A DNA stretch of 64,000 nt from Phenylobacterium sp. (GTDB lineage Bacteria; Pseudomonadota; Alphaproteobacteria; Caulobacterales; Caulobacteraceae), in contig NZ_JANXWD010000012.1 in assembly GCF_025351295.1 (NCBI RefSeq), positions 17,688 through 81,687 of the forward strand, read 5' to 3'. Positions 1-8,537 of this stretch are shown here, piece after piece (the stretch's first letter is position 1; each line of letters begins with the position of its first letter). The notes below the pieces were generated by a model that made no database searches, was not told where the DNA came from, and saw only the letters and a program-made list of their open reading frames with translations. Made by a program: the position numbers and the translations under genes.

Positions 1-2724
1 CGGCTGCGGCAGGCAGGCCGACGGCTGCGGCAAGAGGCCGTGGGTGGCGAAGTAGATGACCTTGTAGTCGGAGAGGTCGGTGCGCGCCTTGACGGTGTCG
101 TCGGTGAAGGCCTTGCCGGTGACGATCTGCTCGCCCTGGCCGGAGCCGATGCTGGCGCCGACCTGGCGCACCTCGTCGGCCGTGTCGGGCAGCGCCGGCA
201 TCTCCAGCAGCGCCAGGCGGGTGTTTTCGCAGACGTTGGTGACGTCGCGACTGCTGCGGATGCTGACCGAGCGCTTGACCACCGAGGCATAGGCGTTGGG
301 GTCGCTCTTGGCGGGGGTCGAGGGGTCGGCGAAGGCCAGGAAGTTCTGCCGGGCCTTGGAGGGCGCGAAGGCCCGCGACTGCATGAAGCTGGCCGCCGAG
401 AGCACCAGGGCCGAGTCGGTCCGGGCGCCGAGCCAGGCCACCTTGCGATAGTCCGGGTCCTTGCCGGCCGGGGTGACCGCCAGCAGGGCCGACGGGTCGG
501 CGGTGACGAAGGTCGCCACCGGCAGGGCGATCAGCCCGCCGTCCGGCTCGTAGACCAGGTGCCGGGCGCCGGCCATCTCCCCGGCGATCGGGCCGAACAG
601 CTGCTGGAACAGGGCGTAGGACCGGGCCAGGTCGAACGGCGGCAGGCTGTCCTCGTTCTCGAACGGCGCGCGCAGGGCGTTCACCTGCACCGCCGCGGCG
701 CCGCGGTTGAGGTCGATGGCGTAGGCCTTGGCGCCGCCCGGCGAGACCATGACCCCATAGGCCCGCGTCGAGAGCAGGAGGATCTTCACGTAGATCTCGT
801 CCTTGCGCAGCGCCTTCTGCAGGTCGCCGATCGAGGCCTGCGACGAGACCAGTTGGGAATAGCGCGGGTTGGCGGCCAGCAGCTGGCTTTCCAGGGTATC
901 GGACTGGCCCTGCAGGCTCTTCAGCCGGGCCTCCAGGTCGGCGCGCTCCTGGCCGACGTAGGCGTTGGTCGCCTGCAGGTTGGCGGCCTGGGCCTCGGCG
1001 GCGCGCAGCTCGCGGCGGGTGTCGTCCAGGGCGCGGACCAGGCCGGTGACGGCGCTGTCGCCGGAGGCCACGCGGGCGGCCAGCTTGGAGACCGTCTGGG
1101 CGGTGGCGTTGGAGACCACGCTCTCGGCGGCGCTGAAGAAGCGGGCGCGATAGGCGTCGGCCTTGGCCGGCTCGCTGGCGATGCGGGCCAGCAGCAGGTC
1201 GAAGTAGGGGGCCGCGTCGTCGGCCGAGGCGCCCAGGGCGCCGCGCTGCGACTGGAACAGGTCGAAGGCCCGCTGGTAGGTGGCCAGGGCCGCGTCGTCC
1301 TGCTTGGCCGCCACCTGGGCGTGGCCCAGGTCCAGCAGCAGGCCGGCCTCGGCGGCGGTGCCGGCGTGGCGCAGGCGGATGGTCTTCACGGCGTTGGCGT
1401 AGCGGCCGACGGCCGCGGCGGCCTGGCCCGACTCCAGCTCGATCTGCCCGAGGTCGGCCTCGATGCGCGCGCGCAGCCAGACATTGAGGGCGCCGTCGCC
1501 CTCGGCCGCGGTCAGCATGCGGCCGGCGCGGTTCAGGGCGTCGCGGGCCCCGGCGGTCTCGCCCTGGGCGGCCAGGGACGAGCCCACGACCTCCAGGGCC
1601 TGGGCGTCCTGCACGGCCAGGCGGTCGGCCAGCGAGACCTTGCTGCCGCCCATCACGTCGCGGCCGGCGGCGCGGGTGTTGAGCGCCGCGGAGAGGTCGC
1701 CGCCGATGGCGAGGTCGCCGTTGCTGGCCTGGCTGACATTGGCGCCGCCGCCGGCCCCGGTCATGCCGCGGGCCTGGCGGACCTGGTCGCTGGCCCGCAG
1801 CGCCGACTGGGCGGCGGTCACCGCCTCGGCGAAGCGGCCGGCGTTGCGCAGGTGGAGCGCGCGATAGGTGCGCGCCTGGGCGGTCAGGAAGGGATCGTTG
1901 GCGGCATCGACCTGGACGTCGGCGTCGCGGAACAGGCGGTCGGCCTCGGCGAAGCGGCCGTTGTTGGAGACGTTCAGCGCCAGGTTCAGCAGCGCCTCGC
2001 CCATCTCGGCCGGCGGCGCGTGGCGGGCCTCGGCGTCGGAGACCAGGGCCTGGAAGTCGGTCTCGGCCTGTTCGAAGCGCCACTCGTTGTTCTGGACGTA
2101 GGCGCGGGCCCGCAGCCGCGCGGGGTCGGCGGCGGCGGCGGCCTGGGCGCGGGCGAGGCCCCCGGTGGACCCGCCGAAGTCGGCGGCGATCTCGGCGCTG
2201 GCGGCGGAGGTCTGGACCTGCGACGCGGCGGGCGGCTTCGCGGCGCCCGACACCACCTTGAGGCCAGTCTCCAGCACATCGGCGATCTGCGCCGCGCCCT
2301 CAGCCGCGTAGAAGCCGCCGCCCTTGCGCGCGTCGTAGGCGAGATAGGGGGCCTTGCCGCCGGCGCTGTGGCAGGTGCGGCGGGTCACGCCGCCCAGGCC
2401 GGCGACGGTGGCGGCCTTGGTGTCGGCGCAGTCAGCGCGGGCGGTGAGGGCGGTCTGCCAGGCGGAGGAGTCGGCGGCCTTCTCGATGGCGTAGAGGCGC
2501 CCGAGGCTGCCCTCCCAGCCGCGGCAGCGGATGGCCCAGGCGCGGCGGCCGGCGGCCTGGACGACCGGATCGTCATAGTCGCGCACCGCCTGGCAGACCG
2601 CGCCCGAGGCGGCGCTGCTGCCCAGGGGGATCAAGTCGGCGCGGGTCTGGGCGGCGGCGGCCTGCGGCAGGGCGCCGAGCAGGACTGCGCCCACGACGCC
2701 GAGGAAGAGGCTCTTGAGCGTCAT
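1..2724 (-). CDS. Secreted TPR/CHAT-domain protein (C-terminus beyond window)
   Basis: The frame stays open for 908 codons from ATG 2724 to the window edge, so the C-terminus is missing. A signal peptide with an AAAAQ-type cleavage site lies at residues 1-26. Degenerate TPR-like helices fill about 190-480, a coiled coil about 535-600, and the start of a CHAT (caspase-HetF-associated) domain follows from about 680. The FATHG motif carries the expected catalytic His at residue 895; the catalytic Cys should lie just past the edge. The start overlaps the stop of tpsA by 4 bp (ATGA), so it is translationally coupled to the two-partner secretion operon. CHAT domains are caspase-like peptidases or degenerate relatives. 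A role in processing or sensing the secreted TpsA is inference. An export signal means it acts outside the cytoplasm, unlike most studied CHAT proteases. Confidence 0.85.
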   Translation of the reverse strand, partial: MTLKSLFLGVVGAVLLGALPQAAAAQTRADLIPLGSSAASGAVCQAVRDYDDPVVQAAGRRAWAIRCRGWEGSLGRLYAIEKAADSSAWQTALTARADCADTKAATVAGLGGVTRRTCHSAGGKAPYLAYDARKGGGFYAAEGAAQIADVLETGLKVVSGAAKPPAASQVQTSAASAEIAADFGGSTGGLARAQAAAAADPARLRARAYVQNNEWRFEQAETDFQALVSDAEARHAPPAEMGEALLNLALNVSNNGRFAEADRLFRDADVQVDAANDPFLTAQARTYRALHLRNAGRFAEAVTAAQSALRASDQVRQARGMTGAGGGANVSQASNGDLAIGGDLSAALNTRAAGRDVMGGSKVSLADRLAVQDAQALEVVGSSLAAQGETAGARDALNRAGRMLTAAEGDGALNVWLRARIEADLGQIELESGQAAAAVGRYANAVKTIRLRHAGTAAEAGLLLDLGHAQVAAKQDDAALATYQRAFDLFQSQRGALGASADDAAPYFDLLLARIASEPAKADAYRARFFSAAESVVSNATAQTVSKLAARVASGDSAVTGLVRALDDTRRELRAAEAQAANLQATNAYVGQERADLEARLKSLQGQSDTLESQLLAANPRYSQLVSSQASIGDLQKALRKDEIYVKILLLSTRAYGVMVSPGGAKAYAIDLNRGAAAVQVNALRAPFENEDSLPPFDLARSYALFQQLFGPIAGEMAGARHLVYEPDGGLIALPVATFVTADPSALLAVTPAGKDPDYRKVAWLGARTDSALVLSAASFMQSRAFAPSKARQNFLAFADPSTPAKSDPNAYASVVKRSVSIRSSRDVTNVCENTRLALLEMPALPDTADEVRQVGASIGSGQGEQIVTGKAFTDDTVKARTDLSDYKVIYFATHGLLPQPSACLPQP

Positions 2725-5700
2725 TTGTCCTGCCTGCGCTTGCGCCAGATCTCTTCGCTGCCGGTCCCGGTGACGACGGGGTCGAGGACGATCTCCTCAG
2801 GGTCTGCCGCAGCCACCGCCAGCAGCACCGGCGGGCTGGTCACGATATCGGGCGAGACCTGGGCCTGGCCGGCTTCCGCCGAGCTCTCCGAGGCGGAGGA
2901 GGACTGGGAGCCCCGGGCGCCGGGGGGCGACGGGCCAAGCGCGTCGCGGGCAGCCAGGATGCCGGCGTTGGTCTGCGACACCAGGGGGTCGGCGGACCCG
3001 CCGCCGCCGCCGCCGCCCGCGCTGCTGCCGCCGCCGCCGATGGCGACCGTGCAGTTGGACGTACCGACGTCGCAGCTGTTGAACTTGTACCGGGCGTCCG
3101 CGGGCTTGGGGGCCGGCGCGCCGGTGGCGTCCACCACCACGAAGGTGATCGCGCCGCCCGCCGCGGCGCTGCCCAGCACCTTGCCGTCCGGGCCGGACAA
3201 CGCGCCCCATAGCTCCAGCACCCTGGGCGGGTCGATGACGAGGGCCGGGTTGGACTTGCCGGTGAAGAACACCCCGACCGTCGCCCCGCTGCCGAGCGGG
3301 GCGGTGTTCTGCTGCACCACCTTGTTGTCGGCGGAGACCTCCAGCCGGCCGGCCGAGACGAACACCCTGGAGGCCTCGCCGGCGATCGGCGCCACGCCGG
3401 CCGGCTTGCCCGACGCGGTGTCGATGTCGCCCACCGCCGTGGCCTGGATCAGGCCGATGAACCGCGCCGAGCCCAGCAGGATGTCATTGCGGGCCGCGAG
3501 GTGGACCTCGTCGAAGGCGCGGACGTCGGTGTAGGACGCGCCGGCATAGGTCGCCGCGCCCAGGCCGCCAGTGACCAGGATCGAGCCCGGCCGCCAGGTC
3601 AGGTCGGTGGCGTCGCCGATCCTGAGGATCCCGCCGCTGGCGGTCGGGGCGGCGACGCCCTGGACCAGGGCGTTGTTGGCGGGGCCCACCAGGAAGGCGA
3701 TGGACGGCGTGTTGGCGGGGGTCACCGTCAGGCTCTGCAGCGTCAGGTCGCCGCGTGCGGTCCCGGTGGTGGACCCGGCATAGATCTTCACCGTCCCCGC
3801 GACCCGCAGCTGGCCGAAGTCGTTGCTGTCCAGGACCAGCCCGCCGCCGGCGCCGCCGGCCGCGCCACCGACCCGGATGGCCCCGGTCTTGGACTCGATG
3901 GCGGCGTTGGCGGCCGTGGCCAGGCCGGTCAGGTCCAGGTCGCCCGCCACGATCCGCAGGGTTCCGACCGCCGTGGTCTGGCCCAGCACCGCCGTGCCGG
4001 CTACGTCCACCGTCAGGTTGCGGCCCGCGCTGAGCGGCGTGGTCGAGGTGAAGTTGCCGAGCGAGGTGATGGAAAGATCTCGCGTCACCGGGCCGATCGA
4101 CGAGCCCAGCGACAGCGTCGAGCCCTGCACGATCAGGTCGCGGCCGGCCTTGAAGCTGGCGGTGACCACCCCGCCGGCGGTGGCCTTCAGGGTCAGGTCG
4201 TCGCTGGCGGTCACGCTGCCGGCGGTGACCGTGGAGCCGCTCAGCAGGATCGAGCCGGCGTCGGCCCGGACGTCGCCGACCTTCAACGCCCCGCCGGCGC
4301 TGATCGAGATGTTGCGGGTGGCGACCAGGGGCGCGGTGAGGGTCAGGTCGCCCGCGGTGGTGGCGAAGGTCAGGTCGCGACCGGCCGTGAGGGTGTCCAG
4401 CCTGGCGCTCGGCGCCCTCAGCGTCGCATCGCGCGCGCCGATCACCGAGAAGCCGCCCGGCAGGTCCTTGGCCACGTCGACGATCGCGTCGCGGCCGGCC
4501 TTCACCTGGATCGCGGTCGAGCCGGTGACCGCGCCGGTCCCCAGGCCCAGCCTGGCGTCGAGATCGACGGATTCCACGCGCACCACGCGGCCGTTGCCAG
4601 AGACGTCGGGGTTGCCGTCGAAGTCGACGCTGACGCCGTCCGCGCCCGCGCCGGTCAAGGTGGCCGAGCCCAGGGAGGCCGTCCCGTGGGTGGCCAGCAC
4701 AAAGACGTCGTCGCCCGCGGTCGCCGAGCCGACGATGGCGTCGCCGTTCAGCCCGATCACATAGACGTCGCCGCTGCTGGTGGCCGTGCCGATCCGGACG
4801 CTGTCGGCCTTGGCCAGCAGGCGCGGGGCGGTGACCGTGCCGATGTCCAGGGCGCCGCCGCGCAGGTCGGCCGTGACGCCGGCGGTCACCGTGTCGATCT
4901 TGGCGGCGGCCAGGTTGAGGGTGACATTCTGGGCCGCGGTCAGGGTGACCAGCCCGGCCACCGCCGAGGTCCCGTCGCCCAGCACGATGTCGCGTCCGGC
5001 GCTGACGGTCAGCTTCTGCGGCGCGGAGATCGCGTCGATCTTCACGTCGCCAAGCGTGCTGGTGACCAGGCCGTTCTTGCTAACCCCCACGCCGGCCAGG
5101 GCGACGTCGCCGTCGGTCGCTGTGACGCTGAGGCCGCCGGCCGCGATCAGGCTGTTGCCGCTGACGTCCGGCCCGGTGACCGAGATGTCGCGGTTGGCGA
5201 CGATGCGGCCCAGCTCGATGCTGGCGGTCGCCCCGATCCTGGCGTCGCGGCCCAGGGTGATGCTGGAGATGGAAGAGGGATTGAACAGGCTGGCGAGGGA
5301 GCCGGTAATGTCGACGCCCAAGGGGGCGCAAGAATTCAAACTGCACGGGTCCGGCGGCGGGCCACAACCGTTGGGATCCGTGCAGGCGTCAACCGGCGGC
5401 GGCGGGTTGGCGTCCTCGTCGAGGGTCGGCGGGTCCTTGGTCTCGTCCAGCGGCCGGAACCACGGGCGGGCGTAGATGTGGCCGACGTTGCGGATCTGCA
5501 GATCCCGCAGGGCGGTGGCCTTGTTCAGGTAGATGTCGGTGGGCGCGGCGTCGATCAGGGTGGGGCCCGGCGCGCGGTTCAGGATGCCGCCGCCCCCCGA
5601 CAGCACGATGTCGCCGCCGTCCGCCGTCGCCCCCTGGGCGGTGATCATGCCTTCCAGGTTGATGACCGCGCTGCCGATCGCCGACTTGGAGACCGCCGCG

Positions 5701-6572
5701 ACGAAGACGCTGTTGGCCTTGGTGTCGCCGGCCAGGTCGGCCGCGACGCTGTCCTCGCTGCCGCCGCTGGCGTCGGGGACGATGAAGTCCACCAGGTCGA
5801 AGTCGCCGCCGGCCCCGGGCGCCAGGCGGATCTGGAAGGTCTTGGCCGAGCCATAGAGCACGCTGCCGCCGCCGTCGGCGGTCACGGTGGCGTTGGCGCG
5901 GGTGACGATGCCGGGGCCGGCGAAGGCCACAAGGCCGCCGTGGCCGTTCACCTGGCCGCCGGTCAGCACATAGAGCCGCGACCCGGGCAGGGCGTCGGAG
6001 CCGGAGAACGAGAACAGGGTGTTGGCCGGGTTGAGGAATCCCGCGACGTACGGCGTGCCGATCGCCGCCAGGATGCCGCCGGCGTCGACCTGCGCGCCGC
6101 GGCCGAAGACGATGCTGTTCTGGGACACGAACCAGATATTGCCGCCGAACACGCCGCCGACCTTGCCGGTGACGATCCCCTCGATCTTCGACGGCGCCAG
6201 CCCGACGATCTTGTTGAGGACGATCCAGCTGCGGGCGTCGAAGGTGAAGTTGACGCTCGCCTCCGTCCCGACGTTGAAGGTGGTCCAGCTCAGCACCGTG
6301 CGCGGCGCGTGCAGGGCGACGTCCAGCTGGCCGGTGGCGGCGGTGATGACCGGCAGCCCGCCGCCGGCGTTGACCTCGGCCAGCCCGCCCATCGGCAGGG
6401 TCAAGGTCGATGTGGCGGGCGGCATCGGGTCGGTCGGCGGCCTGGACTGGGCCTGGGCGGCGGAGGGCAGCAGCGCCTGCAGGCCATAGAGCGCGCCGCA
6501 CAGGGCGGTCCGCGACAGGAAGCGTTGCCGAGCGGTCCCGGGGCCTGGATGGGTACGGGTAAGCTTATCCAT
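2721..6572 (-). CDS. Two-partner secretion exoprotein, filamentous haemagglutinin type (TpsA)
   Basis: 1283 aa. A signal peptide (cleavage near residue 42, AAQAQ) is followed by a haemagglutinin-activity/TPS domain at about 50-310, with the typical FNVGTEASVNF core and repeated short Gly/Val beta-helix turns. A Pro/Cys-rich insert with four cysteines in a CxxxxC...CxxxxC pattern sits at about 395-415. A long repetitive beta-helix covers about 425-1130. The C-terminal segment has a Gly/Ser run and an acidic tail ending in basic residues. It should be secreted by the TpsB transporter encoded 18 bp upstream and act as a surface or released adhesin. It overlaps the CHAT gene by 4 bp. Substrate and function beyond adhesion or biofilm are unknown. 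The TPS domain and operon are clear. Confidence 0.9.
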   Translation of the reverse strand: MDKLTRTHPGPGTARQRFLSRTALCGALYGLQALLPSAAQAQSRPPTDPMPPATSTLTLPMGGLAEVNAGGGLPVITAATGQLDVALHAPRTVLSWTTFNVGTEASVNFTFDARSWIVLNKIVGLAPSKIEGIVTGKVGGVFGGNIWFVSQNSIVFGRGAQVDAGGILAAIGTPYVAGFLNPANTLFSFSGSDALPGSRLYVLTGGQVNGHGGLVAFAGPGIVTRANATVTADGGGSVLYGSAKTFQIRLAPGAGGDFDLVDFIVPDASGGSEDSVAADLAGDTKANSVFVAAVSKSAIGSAVINLEGMITAQGATADGGDIVLSGGGGILNRAPGPTLIDAAPTDIYLNKATALRDLQIRNVGHIYARPWFRPLDETKDPPTLDEDANPPPPVDACTDPNGCGPPPDPCSLNSCAPLGVDITGSLASLFNPSSISSITLGRDARIGATASIELGRIVANRDISVTGPDVSGNSLIAAGGLSVTATDGDVALAGVGVSKNGLVTSTLGDVKIDAISAPQKLTVSAGRDIVLGDGTSAVAGLVTLTAAQNVTLNLAAAKIDTVTAGVTADLRGGALDIGTVTAPRLLAKADSVRIGTATSSGDVYVIGLNGDAIVGSATAGDDVFVLATHGTASLGSATLTGAGADGVSVDFDGNPDVSGNGRVVRVESVDLDARLGLGTGAVTGSTAIQVKAGRDAIVDVAKDLPGGFSVIGARDATLRAPSARLDTLTAGRDLTFATTAGDLTLTAPLVATRNISISAGGALKVGDVRADAGSILLSGSTVTAGSVTASDDLTLKATAGGVVTASFKAGRDLIVQGSTLSLGSSIGPVTRDLSITSLGNFTSTTPLSAGRNLTVDVAGTAVLGQTTAVGTLRIVAGDLDLTGLATAANAAIESKTGAIRVGGAAGGAGGGLVLDSNDFGQLRVAGTVKIYAGSTTGTARGDLTLQSLTVTPANTPSIAFLVGPANNALVQGVAAPTASGGILRIGDATDLTWRPGSILVTGGLGAATYAGASYTDVRAFDEVHLAARNDILLGSARFIGLIQATAVGDIDTASGKPAGVAPIAGEASRVFVSAGRLEVSADNKVVQQNTAPLGSGATVGVFFTGKSNPALVIDPPRVLELWGALSGPDGKVLGSAAAGGAITFVVVDATGAPAPKPADARYKFNSCDVGTSNCTVAIGGGGSSAGGGGGGGSADPLVSQTNAGILAARDALGPSPPGARGSQSSSASESSAEAGQAQVSPDIVTSPPVLLAVAAADPEEIVLDPVVTGTGSEEIWRKRRQDK

Positions 6573-6590
6573 GGGTACTCCCCCGTCGCA

Positions 6591-8339
6591 TCATAGCAGA
6601 CTTGCCGTGAGCTGGATCAGCACACGGTCGCCAGGACGCGAACCGCCGGGACGCACGGCGTCCAGCGGGTGGGCATAGGTGACTTCGACATTGGCGCGGT
6701 TGAACAGGCGGAACACCACGCCGGCGCCGACCGACTTCAGGGTCCTGCCAGTTTCGATCTGCAGCGCCGCGGCGTGGTTGTTGGCCACATAGCCGGCGTC
6801 GAAGAAGGCGTAGGGCGCGACCTGCACCTTGGGATGCAGCTGCAGCGGGCCGTAGCGCAGCTCGAACGCGGCGGAGACGCCCTTGTCGCCCAGCAGCGCC
6901 GCCGGGTCGTAGCCGCGGCCGACGGTGAGCCCGCCCACCGAGATCTGCTCGAACGGCAGCAGCGAGCTGCTGGAATACTGCGCCTGGCCGCGGACCGAGC
7001 CGGTCAGGCGCCCGGTGATCGCGATGTCGAGGCCGCCCTGGCCCTTGACCACCCAAGCGTCCGGCTTGGCCGCCGCCCGCGTCAGCAGCGCGTCGCCCGC
7101 CTCGCTGCCGCCCAGGAACGAGACGCCCTTGCGCAGGCTGATTGCGCCGCTGGCCAGCACCGGCCGCTGAGCGAGCTCGGTGCGGTAGTCGCCGTCGGCG
7201 CGCAGGTAGAACACCCGCAGCTTGTCGTGGCTGAGCGGCGTCCCGCCGGCCACGTCGGTCTTCTGGTCGATGATGTCCAGGCCGCCGGCGAGGTTGAGGT
7301 TCCGGTTGCGCGAGCGGACGATCGGATAGGCGCCCTCGAGGTTGCCGACCACCGACTTGCTCTTCAGGTCCAGCGGCTTCAGCACGTCGCCCGGCCGGCT
7401 CTCGCCATAGGTCAGCGAGCCGCGGGCCACCGCGCCCTCGGCCCCGAAACGGGCGCTCTCGGCCAGCTGGACCAGCCACTGCTCGTTGGAGTCCAAGGTG
7501 TGGAAGGCGGTCAGCGCCGTGCTCTCGCCATAGGCCGTGTAGCCGGCGAGCTCGCCCCGCACGAGGCCGCCCCAGCGGCCGACCTGCTTGGAGCCGGTGT
7601 TCTGGACGTTGGCGAACACGTCCGGCCCCTCGCGGGTCACGGTCAGGTCGATATCGACGGCCCCGCGCTCGGGGCTGGTGGAGGGCCGCACGGCGGCGCG
7701 CACCCGCACGCCCGGCACGTCGGAGGCCAGCAGCAGGTAGCGCTGGGCCCGGGCCATGTCGAAGGGCTTCATGCCGCGCAGCTTCTCGGCGTAGCGCTCG
7801 ACCGCCGCCTGCGCCTTGCCGACGTCGCCGCGCACCCGGACGTTGACCACGTGGGCCTCGACGACCTCCAGCACCAGGGCGCCGCCGGCGATCCGCTGCT
7901 CGGGGATTTCGATCCGGGCCAGGATGCCGCTGTCGAAAACGATTCGCGCGGCGCGGTCGCGGATGGCGCAGATCACCGACACCGGCTGCGGCTTGCCGAT
8001 ATATTCGGCATAGGCGTCGCGAAGCTGCGCATCGCTGAGCGCGGTCGCACCCCTGAAGGCGACGGACGACAGGGTCACCTGAACCGTCGAGCCCTCAAGC
8101 GGGCAGGGGCCGGGCGGCTCCGGCGCGAAGGCCCCCGTCGCGCGCCTCGGTGGCGGACGCGAAACGCGGGCGGCGGGATTGAGTTCGGCGGCGCTGGTCC
8201 CGGGAGCCGCCCCCGAAGGCGGCGGCGGCGATTGGGCCCGGGACACCGCCGGCGGCCCCAGCGCCGTGGCCGCGAGCGCGATCAGGCCGACGCGCGATCC
8301 CAGGCCGGCGCGATGCGCCTTTCCCTCACGCCCAGACAT
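6591..8339 (-). CDS. TpsB outer-membrane transporter, ShlB/FhaC/HecB family
   Basis: 582 aa from ATG 8339, chosen because it begins just before a basic N-terminus and signal peptide; an in-frame ATG at 8378 gives 13 extra unlikely residues. After the export signal and a Pro-rich linker there are POTRA-type segments at about 75-215 (QVTLSSVAFRGATALSDAQL, then a second VRVRG unit). An Omp85-class 16-strand barrel follows, with a VGRGYDPAALLGDKG segment matching the conserved VRGY/F loop of the family. The C-terminus ends in an aromatic-poor QLTASLL strand. It exports the TpsA encoded immediately downstream. It is divergent from the multihaem operon, with 198 bp between the two starts. Confidence 0.9.
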   Translation of the reverse strand: MSGREGKAHRAGLGSRVGLIALAATALGPPAVSRAQSPPPPSGAAPGTSAAELNPAARVSRPPPRRATGAFAPEPPGPCPLEGSTVQVTLSSVAFRGATALSDAQLRDAYAEYIGKPQPVSVICAIRDRAARIVFDSGILARIEIPEQRIAGGALVLEVVEAHVVNVRVRGDVGKAQAAVERYAEKLRGMKPFDMARAQRYLLLASDVPGVRVRAAVRPSTSPERGAVDIDLTVTREGPDVFANVQNTGSKQVGRWGGLVRGELAGYTAYGESTALTAFHTLDSNEQWLVQLAESARFGAEGAVARGSLTYGESRPGDVLKPLDLKSKSVVGNLEGAYPIVRSRNRNLNLAGGLDIIDQKTDVAGGTPLSHDKLRVFYLRADGDYRTELAQRPVLASGAISLRKGVSFLGGSEAGDALLTRAAAKPDAWVVKGQGGLDIAITGRLTGSVRGQAQYSSSSLLPFEQISVGGLTVGRGYDPAALLGDKGVSAAFELRYGPLQLHPKVQVAPYAFFDAGYVANNHAAALQIETGRTLKSVGAGVVFRLFNRANVEVTYAHPLDAVRPGGSRPGDRVLIQLTASLL

Positions 8340-8537
8340 CAAACGCACCCCAAACCCCAAGTTCCCGAACCCTAGCACCTACCGGATATCATGGTGTTAA
8401 GCGCTGACTCTGTGCAACCGTCTACGCCGAGGGGGCTAGGCGCCGGCCCCGGGATTTGGTCCGATCCGGGCTTATTCAGGCTACCTAAGCCGGAATGAGC
8501 CCGCTAAGACTGTGGGGGCTGCGCCGGGGGAGGGACA

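Noticed and set aside
40..3534. A 1164-codon plus-strand open frame across the CHAT and tpsA genes
   Set aside because: It lies opposite two clear genes, has low-complexity Gly/Val/Gln/Arg-rich translation with no domain, and is explained by high-GC codon bias. Similar shadows at 3501-6596, 13730-17197 and 54172-56742 were rejected for the same reason.
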